Assembly: GCF_003610465.1 (NCBI RefSeq)
Contig: NZ_RAQI01000008.1
Coordinates: 13,501-77,500, forward strand
DNA: 64,000 bases
Source of the DNA: Xenorhabdus ehlersii
GTDB taxonomy: Bacteria; Pseudomonadota; Gammaproteobacteria; Enterobacterales; Enterobacteriaceae
Reading direction: 5' to 3'
Below are positions 1 to 6,975 of the stretch, in pieces. A program made the position numbers and the translations under genes. Each line of letters starts with the position of its first letter. Positions within the stretch are counted from its first letter, which is position 1. Under the pieces are notes generated by a model, which saw nothing but the letters and a program-made list of their open reading frames with translations, did not search any database and was not told the origin of the DNA.

Positions 1-225
1 ATGTTTTTGGTGATTGAACTTCCTGAAGAAAAACATATTGTTGGAAAACATTATACCCAACGTATAGAAAGAACCAATTTGATATTCCGTACCCGTTTAA
101 AAAGACTGAATCGAAGGACGATGGGCTATTCCAAATCAAAGGAGATACACGACAAGGTGATAGGGCGTTTCATCGAACGTGAATACTCTTCTTTATAGGG
201 TGATCTAACTATTGGAGTCATGACC
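1..225 (+). mobile_element. IS1-family remnant: insB 3' end plus right terminal repeat
   Basis: The first 198 bases encode the C-terminal part of an InsB transposase, with the characteristic GKHYTQRIER and SKEIHDKVIGRFIER segments that include the catalytic glutamate region. The terminal repeat follows and ends with GGAGTCATGACC at 225. Its reverse complement starts GGTCATG and shares AATAGTTAG with the end of the opposite-strand IS1 at 681. The 5' part lies outside the window. Sequence of the minus-strand insB resumes at 226 without a spacer, so this end abuts or interrupts a second IS1. Confidence 0.75.
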
Positions 226-681
226 GTTTCATACGCGGCTCCCAGGCATACCAGAGCCAGCGTTGATTTTTCTTACTCCCCACAAACGACCACTGCTCAT
301 CCACTTCATAAATAAGATGAATGTCATCCCCGTCAAGAGGAAGCGTCGTCACGTTCCGGGGGTTGAGTTTTTAAGCGTTTTCATCACAGTAGCTGTTGCC
401 ACCTTCAATACGCGGGCCGTGTCACGGATGCCGCTGTTATTCATCGCCATCTCAATAAGCTGCTCTTTGACTCCCGGTTTGCAAGCTTGATAGGTGTATG
501 CCAACTGAAAGACTTTATTGCAGGCATAGCAGCGGTAGCGGGGATAACCTCTATGACCTTTTCCATGTCCTTTGACCTCTTCTGGTTTGTGACAATAATG
601 ACAATCAACTTCTACTTTAGCCATGTTCCACCACGAAATACCGGAAGATTATCATAGCAACTAACTATTTAATACATGACC
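226..681 (-). mobile_element. IS1-family remnant with insA and truncated insB
   Basis: On the minus strand an IS1 copy begins at a terminal repeat at 681 (GGTCATGTATTAAATAGTTAG). It carries a full insA (624-349) and then the start of insB in the -1 frame, readable down to about 226 (segments VDEQWSFVGSKKNQRWLWYA and WEPRMK). There insB is replaced by the opposite-strand IS1 end. It lacks most of the InsB catalytic domain and cannot make an intact transposase. Confidence 0.75.
349..624 (-). CDS. insA: IS1-family InsA protein
   Basis: This 91-residue InsA is the DNA-binding and regulatory protein of IS1. It has an N-terminal zinc-finger pattern (CHYC near residues 8-11 and CYAC near 32-35) and a helix-turn-helix-like second half (SGIRDTARVLKVATATV). 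The length matches IS1 InsA. In IS1 the transposase is made by -1 frameshifting from insA into insB; here insB is truncated at about 226, so only InsA, which acts as a repressor in IS1, could be produced. The start is 41-57 bases inside the terminal repeat, as in the intact copy at 4849-5617. Confidence 0.75.
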   Translation of the reverse strand: MAKVEVDCHYCHKPEEVKGHGKGHRGYPRYRCYACNKVFQLAYTYQACKPGVKEQLIEMAMNNSGIRDTARVLKVATATVMKTLKNSTPGT

Positions 682-709
682 GACTTTTTCCTTATAGAGC
701 ACGTTATCC

Positions 710-1348
710 GGTTCTGTTGCATTAAGGGAAGAGCAGGTAATATGCGATCTTTTACAGAGTGAGTTGCCCGTGTCTTTAATTCGAAAGCCTTCAAGCGGTT
801 ACATTATCCTATCAAGATCATTGCTCAGTGGATGGCAGAGCGCGGTATTGAGGCAGACCATTCCACGCTGTATCACTGGGTTATCCGATTGACTCCATTA
901 CGGGATAAGGCATTCCGTCGGCGTAAACGTCCTACAGGACAGCGCTGGCGCGTTGCGCTTCTTTCGTAAGGCGATGCCACCCTGCTGAGCCTGAGGTCGT
1001 GACCCTTGATAAAAGTGGGGCGAACACCGCCGCACTGGCTACGCTCAACGCCGATAAACCCGAAGAAGAAACCCTCACTATCAGGCAGAGCAAATACCTC
1101 AATAATCTCATTGAGCAAGATCATCGAAACATTAAACGTAGGATACGGCCGATGTTAGGCTTCAAATCGTTTCGCCGGGTTCAAACGATTTTAGCGGGGA
1201 TAGAGTTCGTTTCGATGCTGCGTAAAGGGCAATACTTACAACCCGAAGATAAGACATTGTCGCCGGCAAGGCGGTTTTATCGATTGACTACGTAAATAGT
1301 AATCAACCCCACATTTACTCAGACTTTCTCTGTTAATGCGACAGAACC
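710..1348 (+). mobile_element. IS6-family element, internally deleted copy 1
   Basis: The element is bounded by inverted repeats GGTTCTGTTGCATTAAG (from 710) and, on the other strand, GGTTCTGTCGCATTAACAG (from 1348). It is 639 bp against about 810-820 bp for full IS6-family elements. The transposase reading on the plus strand has two in-frame losses. One removes roughly 18 residues, so that IIAQ joins directly to WMAERG near 830. The other removes roughly 38 residues after QRWR near 950, which takes out the first catalytic aspartate. A frameshift near 985 separates the remainder. No 8-bp target duplication is visible. Confidence 0.8.
747..1295 (+). pseudogene. IS6-family transposase, degenerate
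   Basis: The reading starts around SLIRKAFKRLHYP and reaches RRKRPTGQRWR near 950, then changes frame. From 999 it continues with DKSGANTAALATLNAD, YLNNLIEQDHRNIKRR and a C-terminus nearly identical to copy 2. The second catalytic Asp (in DKSGAN) and the Glu (in EQDH) are present. The segment holding the first Asp (MDETYIKVKG in copy 2) is absent. The damage is in-frame deletions plus one frameshift, so the gene is inactive. Confidence 0.8.
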
Positions 1349-1353
1349 AAATT

Positions 1354-1542
1354 ATGAATGAGGTGCGGAATGACGGGTTTACAAAACTACGGCTCGACGA
1401 TTTGCCACACAACTCCTGAAAAATACTGCTACTCTTTGTTATGCAAGGTATTTTCGCCTTTTTTCTAATGATGTTGGAACCTACTATGGGCAAACAAAAC
1501 TTGACAATCAAGACGGTAGCTTATTATATGAATGCAATATTA
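1354..1542 (+). pseudogene. Unrecognised gene fragment with one in-frame stop
   Basis: Directly after the IS6 copy 1 terminus an open frame starts at ATG 1354, hits TGA at 1417, and continues in the same frame with plausible protein sequence (ATLCYARYFRLFSNDVGTYY) to TAA near 1540. It reads like the truncated 3' end of a gene interrupted by the element. I recognise no family. The in-frame continuity past a single stop is the only evidence that it was coding. Confidence 0.3.
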
Positions 1543-1691
1543 AATAATATATCCAGTTTTGTGATCTGCTAACAAGAAAGAAAATTCTCGAAAATATAAA
1601 TAAGATTATATTCATAAATAATGGCGATTTATTGAGTGTAGATAATTAAATAGGTAATTTTAAAGATGAAAACTATTAGAGGACTTACATA

Positions 1692-2258
1692 ATGGCAGAC
1701 AATAGGCAACTGAGTGCCACAGTATTTGTTAAATATGCTGAATATGGCTCAATAACGGGTCATGCTGCAATGCTGATTGGCGCAATTAATTCAGATGATC
1801 TTCATGATTACATAAATAATCAAGTAGATTTTAATCCCAAAAGACCTATCCAACAAGGAATTAGACAACAAAAATTTTGGGAAGATGCATATTTCAATTA
1901 TGAAGGAACTTTTCAGGAATTTCAAGAAGCGTATCATGTCTATTATAGGTTGTATGGTTTGGATGTAGATAAAATGCTGAATGCAAGAAGAGCAATAAAT
2001 CATACGAATGTGCATTACAATTTTTTAATTAAGAATTGTGCGACAATAATTGCCCGAATTTTAAAAGCCGGAGGGGTAGATCAATTCTTGAGTCCATTCA
2101 ATAAAATATTTTATGGACATAATTTGTATTGGACACCTAAAGATATTGCTCAATTATGCGATAAATTAAAAAATATCAATATGGCAACAAAACACAAGTA
2201 TGAAAACTGTCCGAAAAAACGTAATAACATTCGTAGCGTTCTGGCTGGTTTCAGATAA
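1692..2258 (+). CDS. Orphan protein, possible permuted papain-like hydrolase
   Basis: This 188-residue protein of unknown family has a good ribosome binding site (AGAGGA, about 9 bases before the ATG). Visible features are a histidine in ITGHAAMLIG (His24) and a cysteine in NCATIIARILKAGG (Cys116). A His followed by an Asn-Cys-Ala/Glu turn at the start of a helix is the order used by circularly permuted papain-like enzymes (NlpC/P60-LRAT type), so a hydrolase or toxin-like domain is possible; this is inference from motif shape. There is no signal peptide or membrane segment. It is AT-rich and lies between two inverted IS6-family copies, ending 27 bases before the second, so the natural C-terminus may have been altered. 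No partner or immunity gene is visible beside it. Confidence 0.5.
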   Translation: MADNRQLSATVFVKYAEYGSITGHAAMLIGAINSDDLHDYINNQVDFNPKRPIQQGIRQQKFWEDAYFNYEGTFQEFQEAYHVYYRLYGLDVDKMLNARRAINHTNVHYNFLIKNCATIIARILKAGGVDQFLSPFNKIFYGHNLYWTPKDIAQLCDKLKNINMATKHKYENCPKKRNNIRSVLAGFR

Positions 2259-2284
2259 TAAAATTTCTGTTATACTCTTCGCTT

Positions 2285-2965
2285 GGTTCTGTCGTATTAA
2301 CAGAGAAAGTCTGTACGGAGGTGGGAATGATTACTATTTATGCAGTCAATCGATAAAACCGCCTTGCCGGCGACAATGTCTTATCTTCGGGTTGTAAGTA
2401 TTGCCCTTTACGCAGCATCGAAACGAGCGCTATCCCCGCTAAAATCGTTTGGGCCCGGCGAAACGATTTGAAGCCTAACATTGGTCGTATCCGACGTTTG
2501 ACGTGGCGATGGTCTTGCTCAATGCGGTTATTCAGGTATTTATTTTGACGGATTTCAATCCCCTGCTGAGGCGATCCTTCCGCATTGAGGAGGGTGAGCG
2601 CGGCGGTATCGACTGCCCGGTAAAGGTATTTCCACTGACCTTTCACTTTGATATAGGTTTCATCCATCCGCCACCGGGGGCCAACGGGCTTTTTGCGAGG
2701 TCGGAAAGCCTTGCCGAGCAGGGGCACCAGACGTAACACCCAGCGATGTATCGTGGAATGGTCGATCTCAATGCCGCGCTCTGCCATCATCTCTTCGAGA
2801 TTGCGTAGGCTTAGGGCATAGGCCAAGTACCAACGGACGCACTGGGCGATGATATCAACGGGATAATGCAACCGTTTGAAGGCTTTTCGTATCAACGACA
2901 TTGACGACACGCTTATCAACAAATAAGTGAGATATTACCGAGGCTTTGCTTATTGCAACAGAACC
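2285..2965 (-). mobile_element. IS6-family element, internally deleted copy 2
   Basis: Terminal repeats are GGTTCTGTCGTATTAACAG at 2285 and, on the minus strand, GGTTCTGTTGCAATAAGC from 2965. The length is 681 bp. The ends are nearly the same as those of the copy at 710-1348 but the orientation is opposite. The roughly 130 bp missing relative to full-length relatives fall inside the transposase gene. Flanking octamers do not match, so no target duplication survives. Confidence 0.85.
2338..2922 (-). pseudogene. IS6-family transposase, internally deleted
   Basis: The frame is open over 194 residues, compared with about 234 in the family. The N-terminal region and the first catalytic aspartate (MDETYIKVKG) are present, as is the C-terminal EQDHRHVKRR with the catalytic glutamate. 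Between them YLYRAVD is joined directly to TAALTLLNAEG. About 44 residues are missing, including the segment with the second catalytic aspartate (DKSGAN in copy 1). The deletion is in frame, so a stable but catalytically dead protein could be made. It might still bind the terminal repeats; that is speculation. Confidence 0.85.
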
Positions 2966-3429
2966 ATTCCTACCACAGTGAAAACAATCTGCTAGCGTTC
3001 CCAGATATAAGCCACAATTTGTGTAGAGGTATACATCAAATCTACCGTTTCATTATCAGTTAATTTAATAAGTTAATTAATAGGCAAATGGCTTTTAGAA
3101 CCGCAATTTTCAGAGATGAGTTTCTCCTGAGAGAAGCAATTTTTAAGATGACTACTCAGGTGCTTTCATAAATGAATTTATTAAATTTTAAAGATGTATA
3201 TAAGCTGTTTAATATCTGAAAAGTACAATTGTTAGGGCTTACATGATAATAAAACAAGGAGGTCATATTTTAATTCCATCTTGCAAAATTAAAAAAAATT
3301 AAAGTTTAATAATATGGTTAGATTACATAAAAATGCATTTCATATTTGGTTTTATAAACACTCACTTACCAAAAATCGGGGTATTTAATTTTTCTGAAAT
3401 ATTATTATTATGAAAGAAAAAGTAAAGTT
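2966..3429. other. AT-rich non-coding stretch
   Basis: No open frame of convincing quality is visible. A strong Shine-Dalgarno-like AAGGAGG near 3256 is followed by a short in-frame stretch (ILIPSCKI) that may be the decayed first residues of the aroA-like gene downstream, since EPSP synthases start with a similar LPGSKS segment. No terminator or operator was recognised. Confidence 0.4.
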
Positions 3430-4700
3430 ATGTTGTCATTAAAATATCTGGCTGCCAGCTTGGCTGATGGTAAGTCAATTATTAATAATGACTTACGTTG
3501 TCTGTAAACCAGTACAATGAAGGAAGCATGTCGCAGTATTGGAGCCAGAATTATTGAGGAGCCGAGAAGATTAATTATTTATGGAACTGGTGGTAAAATT
3601 AGCCCTGAAAAAAAGTCATTGATGCTCTCGGTTCGGGCTGGTCTTCCGTGTAATAACCGTCCTTGCTTGCCACAGTGAAACTCCCGCTGTGATATCGGGT
3701 GATGCAACTCTCAGAACTCGTGTGATGGAACCTTTACTGAATTCACTTGTTGAATTGGGTGGAAACATCACCAGTGTTCATATGAACGGAAAAGCACCTT
3801 TCATCAATTGGGGAGGGTATATTGGTGGTGAATACGAAATCGAAGGAAACATTAGTTCCCAGTTTATTACAGCAATCCTTTTCGCAGTCCCTCTTGCTAA
3901 AAAAAGTACTACAGTAAAAATCAAAGGAGAGATCCTATCATTATCCTATATTCGACAGGCATTAGAAGTTCTTGCAATAGCCGGAATCAAATTTAAGCAT
4001 AATGAAAATTTCTCCCAAATTACGGTGTTCCCTGGTGAATATAGTCCTGCTGAATATATAATAACAGGCGATTACACTTCGTGTTCTTATCTGGTTGCAG
4101 TGGCGACTTTATTTCCATGTGATTTGACACTTAAAAATATCAATAGTAAGAGCTTACAAGGTGAGCAGGCTATTCTGGCCTTTGTTGAAGAAATGGGAGT
4201 AGAAGTTATTAGAAATGATCAAAAAAAACGAAATTAGGTTGATTAATAGAAAAGGTTTACTAACTGGAAACTATGAATTTAATGTCAGTAACTGCCCTAA
4301 TATTGTACCTACATTAGCTTCAATAGGAATTTATGTCAACGGCTGTTTCAGAGTTACCGGAGGATCTATAACCCGTCTTCATAAATCGCCAAGAATAAAA
4401 GCAATGGTAAACGAGTTACTAAAATTGGGTGTTAAAATTAACCCCTTGATTATAAATGATGTTTATGATGGTTTCGAAATTCATGGAGCATCATCCTATT
4501 CTGGAAATTGTAGACTTTCTAGTTGGGGGGATCATCGTATTTTTATGTCTTTATTTGTAGCGTCATTACGTTGTAAACAAGCTAATTATATTGATGGTTA
4601 TGAAGATGTCCATTGTTCATTCCCATCTTTCTTTAAAGAATTTGAGCAACTTGGTATTACATTCAAAGAAATGATTTACCAATCTGAGTCAGCTTATTAA
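3430..4700 (+). pseudogene. aroA-like (EPSP synthase family) paralogue, frameshifted
   Basis: Three frame-broken segments together rebuild an EPSP synthase-family protein of about 420 residues, an enolpyruvyl transferase fold. The N-terminal segment LAASLADGKSIINNDL (from 3430) has an in-frame TAA at 3505. A frame change near 3625-3650 leads to the ISGDATLRTRVMEPLL segment (open frame 3689-4237). An 8-A run at 4221-4228 shifts into the last segment (4215-4700) with RLHKSPRIKAMVNEL and WGDHRIFMSL. The family's C-terminal catalytic lysine (KTFP in EPSP synthase) is replaced by Cys in HCSFP, so it was probably a specialised paralogue, not the housekeeping shikimate enzyme. The next gene is a PhyH dioxygenase fragment, suggesting a lost specialised-metabolite cluster. 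Confidence 0.75.
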
Positions 4701-4719
4701 TTTTATTAAGGGTATCAAT

Positions 4720-4848
4720 ATGAATATCACAAAAAAAATGTACGAACAGGGTTATGTTGTAATACCTGAAATAATAGGCAAAAAAGAGATTGAAGCTATC
4801 AGAGATTTTTATAAAAAAACCTCTGAAATAAATAATCTTTCAACTCTT
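4720..4848 (+). pseudogene. PhyH-family dioxygenase, 5' fragment cut by IS1
   Basis: The gene starts 20 bases after the aroA-like pseudogene. It encodes 43 residues (MYEQGYVVIPEIIGKKEIEA and following) typical of the N-terminus of phytanoyl-CoA dioxygenase-like iron/2-oxoglutarate enzymes, which open with a 'G(Y/F)vvipg.l' strand and a helix. The IS1 terminal repeat at 4849 then replaces the rest, including the HxD...H iron site. No 3' remainder is visible after the IS1, so insertion was accompanied by deletion. The family assignment rests on a short stretch. Confidence 0.55.
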
Positions 4849-4863
4849 GGTTATGACTACAAT

Positions 4864-5367
4864 TTATTGATAGTGATGAATGTTCAGATAATATCCTATA
4901 ACTCTGTCATGCATTTCTATGGATTTTGAAAAAGATAATGTTTTTCGCGTCAGTCTTGCCAAATGCTGACGAAGGTTCAGATTATGCCTCTCTATACGTT
5001 GGGTATAACGCTTACTGACCACATGCAGTTTCCCTGCCAATGCTTTTTCATAACTTTTCCAGCCATCTGTCATATAAATAACGATATTGAAAGGTGCCAG
5101 CAAGGCCATCAGGCGCATTAATATTTTCTTTGTCCTTGAACCAAAAACATGTGCGATCACTTTTCGTCTTGTCCTGTCGTAGGCGTAAAAGAGCCAGCGC
5201 GGCGGTTTCTTTGACTTCACGTACGACCATTGTTCATCCATTTCACAGCAGATAATTACTTCGGTGCCGGGTGCAATGGCTTCTGTTACCGATTTGGGTT
5301 TGAGCTTTTTAAGTGGCGAAGCACGGTATTTAGGCCAATCCCCATCACCCGCGCTGTCGCCCGACAT
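4864..5367 (-). CDS. insB: IS1-family InsB transposase
   Basis: This is the catalytic part of the IS1 transposase, expressed as an InsA-InsB fusion through -1 frameshifting in the insA/insB overlap at an A-rich run near 5310. The DDE residues can be placed in [16 protein letters not shown] and [12 protein letters not shown], and all three are intact. The C-terminal segment [15 protein letters not shown] is typical. The frame is open to the stop 15 bases inside the left end. The first part of the listed frame overlaps insA and is probably not translated by itself. Confidence 0.8.
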   Translation of the reverse strand: MSGDSAGDGDWPKYRASPLKKLKPKSVTEAIAPGTEVIICCEMDEQWSYVKSKKPPRWLFYAYDRTRRKVIAHVFGSRTKKILMRLMALLAPFNIVIYMTDGWKSYEKALAGKLHVVSKRYTQRIERHNLNLRQHLARLTRKTLSFSKSIEMHDRVIGYYLNIHHYQ

Positions 5368-5576
5368 CCCATGCCATTCATGGCCATATCGACGATTTGC
5401 TTATGGGTTCCGGGGCGACATGCGGCATAAGTGAACTCAAGTTGCCAGGAATGACGGCAGGATTGGCAAAGATAACGCTGATGACCAGAACGTGAGCGCC
5501 CATTGCGATGGATCCCTTTAAACGCACGACAAGCGGGGCAGGTTACATCAATCTTTGCCATTTGAATGTTCTCCAA
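5286..5576 (-). CDS. insA: IS1-family InsA protein
   Basis: This 96-residue zinc-finger and helix-turn-helix regulator of IS1 has CPAC (near 12-15) and CQSC (near 37-40) cysteine pairs and a [20 protein letters not shown] recognition region. It overlaps insB by 82 bases in the -1 frame, as required for the fusion transposase. The start is most likely the internal ATG of [11 protein letters not shown] at 5561, matching the start of the other InsA copy at 624. It differs clearly in sequence from the remnant at 349-624, so the two IS1 types entered separately. Confidence 0.8.
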   Translation of the reverse strand: MENIQMAKIDVTCPACRAFKGIHRNGRSRSGHQRYLCQSCRHSWQLEFTYAACRPGTHKQIVDMAMNGMGCRATARVMGIGLNTVLRHLKSSNPNR

Positions 5577-5650
5577 ATAGAAAGATTATACATGATCAAT
5601 AAATTGATATCACAACCTGCTGTTCGAATGACTAATGCCACTCCGCGGCA

Positions 5651-5911
5651 TCATTTAACGCCCACGTAATGGGGGGCGGGGTGGACAAAAGAAGCGCCTG
5701 GTAAATGTAGTCCCATGATTTCTATCACCATTTGGTTGGAATTGGCGGTGCCGTAAAAAGAGCAGGTTCTTACACTGTGATAGGAGGCTGCTTCAGCTTC
5801 CAGTAGCGTTTGGCGGTCAACTTTACCTTCAACATAAAGCTGGCGAATACGAACTTTTTCTTTGTTTGGCAGCCCACTGGTCATTGGCCCAGCGGGAACA
5901 AAACAAATCAG
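5651..5911 (-). pseudogene. edd: edd (phosphogluconate dehydratase) internal fragment
   Basis: About 85 residues match the middle of 6-phosphogluconate dehydratase, the first enzyme of the Entner-Doudoroff pathway: [20 protein letters not shown], then [13 protein letters not shown] and [12 protein letters not shown]. The second segment includes the cysteine and glycine-rich region of the iron-sulfur dehydratase family. The reading begins just after the iclR stop codon and ends in an unrelated tail (APHYVGVK). Neither the N- nor the C-terminal part of a roughly 600-residue enzyme is present. This is a deletion scar between the IS1 and the core chromosome. Confidence 0.8.
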
Positions 5912-5937
5912 CTTTTTAGCCGGGATCTTAGCAAAAA

Positions 5938-6768
5938 TTACTTAATTCCACCGTATTCTCGGCTAATTGCTTTTGCTGCCCGCATAACAAGAGCACCAAG
6001 TTCAGTTACTCGATCATTAGAGATACGTGATACTGGGCCGGAGATGGAAATAGCGGCAAAGGCTTCATGATGTTCATCATAGATACAGGCAGCAATACAG
6101 CGCAATCCTAACGCATGTTCTTCATCATCAAATGAAAAACCTTGCTTGCGGATCTGTTGGAGATTTTCTGTTAATGCTGCGGCGGTGGTACAGGTATGTT
6201 GGGTATAAGCGTGCATCCCTTTTTTATGTAGCAATTGGAGGCGTTTTTGTTCAGATAGGGTAGACAATAAAGCTTTTCCAGCGCCGGAAGCGTGCATCGG
6301 TAGCTTACCGCCAATAGGCGCGGACATTCTCATCAGCGCATTACACTGCACTTGATCGACAATCACGGCTTCATATTCATCAAGATTTAGGATGGCTAGG
6401 TTGACGGTTTCACCGGAATCTTCCATTAATTGACGTAATATTGGATGAACCAGCACCATCAGATTACGGCTCTGTAAGAAACTACTACCAACGACAAAAG
6501 CATGGGAAGCGATCACCCATAACCCTAAATCACCTATCTGGCGGACAAAACCATGTTGCTGCAAGGTGGTCAAAAGACGGTGAGTAGTGGAGTTGGGTAG
6601 ACCGGCTTGTATCGCCAGATCAGTCAAGGTAACACCAACAGGCGAATCGGAAATATATTCCAAAAGTGTCAGCCCTCGGCTTAAAGATTGAACCTGACCG
6701 TTTGCAGCGGTACTGTTTGTCGTCATCTTAGTCTTTTTTGTGCGTTTGCTAGCAACGGCTGTGCTCAT
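5938..6768 (-). CDS. iclR: IclR-type transcriptional repressor
   Basis: This 276-residue regulator is close to enterobacterial IclR, the repressor of the glyoxylate-shunt operon aceBAK. The N-terminal winged helix-turn-helix covers about residues 25-90, with [20 protein letters not shown] as the recognition region. The effector-binding domain follows, with [19 protein letters not shown] and [20 protein letters not shown]. The start at 6768 is preferred over an upstream in-frame ATG at 6822 because AGAGGGAA lies at the right distance. aceBAK is not adjacent; downstream lies only an edd scar, so the gene is an orphan here. Confidence 0.88.
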   Translation of the reverse strand: MSTAVASKRTKKTKMTTNSTAANGQVQSLSRGLTLLEYISDSPVGVTLTDLAIQAGLPNSTTHRLLTTLQQHGFVRQIGDLGLWVIASHAFVVGSSFLQSRNLMVLVHPILRQLMEDSGETVNLAILNLDEYEAVIVDQVQCNALMRMSAPIGGKLPMHASGAGKALLSTLSEQKRLQLLHKKGMHAYTQHTCTTAAALTENLQQIRKQGFSFDDEEHALGLRCIAACIYDEHHEAFAAISISGPVSRISNDRVTELGALVMRAAKAISREYGGIK

Positions 6769-6921
6769 AAGATTCCCTCTGAGTAATAGTCTGTTTGCAG
6801 CAATAGGAGCTGCGATAGACACAAAATGGAATTTATTTTCGTTTTCTTATTATGGCTGATAAAGAGGGGAAAAACACATCCGATGTGTTGTGGGTTGCTT
6901 AACTATCCTCTTTGCAAGATC

Positions 6922-6952
6922 AAGAAAACCCGCTTCTTATACGGGTTTTCTG
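6922..6952 (-). terminator. Terminator of lysC
   Basis: A perfect 10-bp inverted repeat AGAAAACCCG/CGGGTTTTCT lies 25-55 bases after the lysC stop on the minus strand. It is followed by a short T-rich stretch. Confidence 0.7.
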
Positions 6953-6975
6953 GCACGATGTTTGACTTTATTTTG

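Larger units (their letters stand above)
4849..5617 (-). mobile_element. Apparently complete IS1-family element
   Basis: The ends are GGTTATGACTACAATTTATT (from 4849) and, on the minus strand, GGTTGTGATATCAATTTATT (from 5617). These are imperfect inverted repeats of IS1 type, 769 bp apart, compared with 768 bp for classical IS1. insA and insB are both intact. Flanking nonamers (TCAACTCTT on the left, TGCTGTTCG on the right) do not match, so the copy is not a simple insertion and one flank has probably been deleted. Confidence 0.85.

Noticed and set aside
1236..1511. 91-codon minus-strand frame crossing the IS6 copy 1 end
   Set aside because: It runs antisense through the transposase 3' end and the terminal repeat; composition is that of a shadow frame.
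4720..4929. Reading the PhyH frame through to 4929
   Set aside because: Codons from 4849 onward belong to the IS1 terminal repeat and insB 3' end, so only the first 43 codons are from the original gene.
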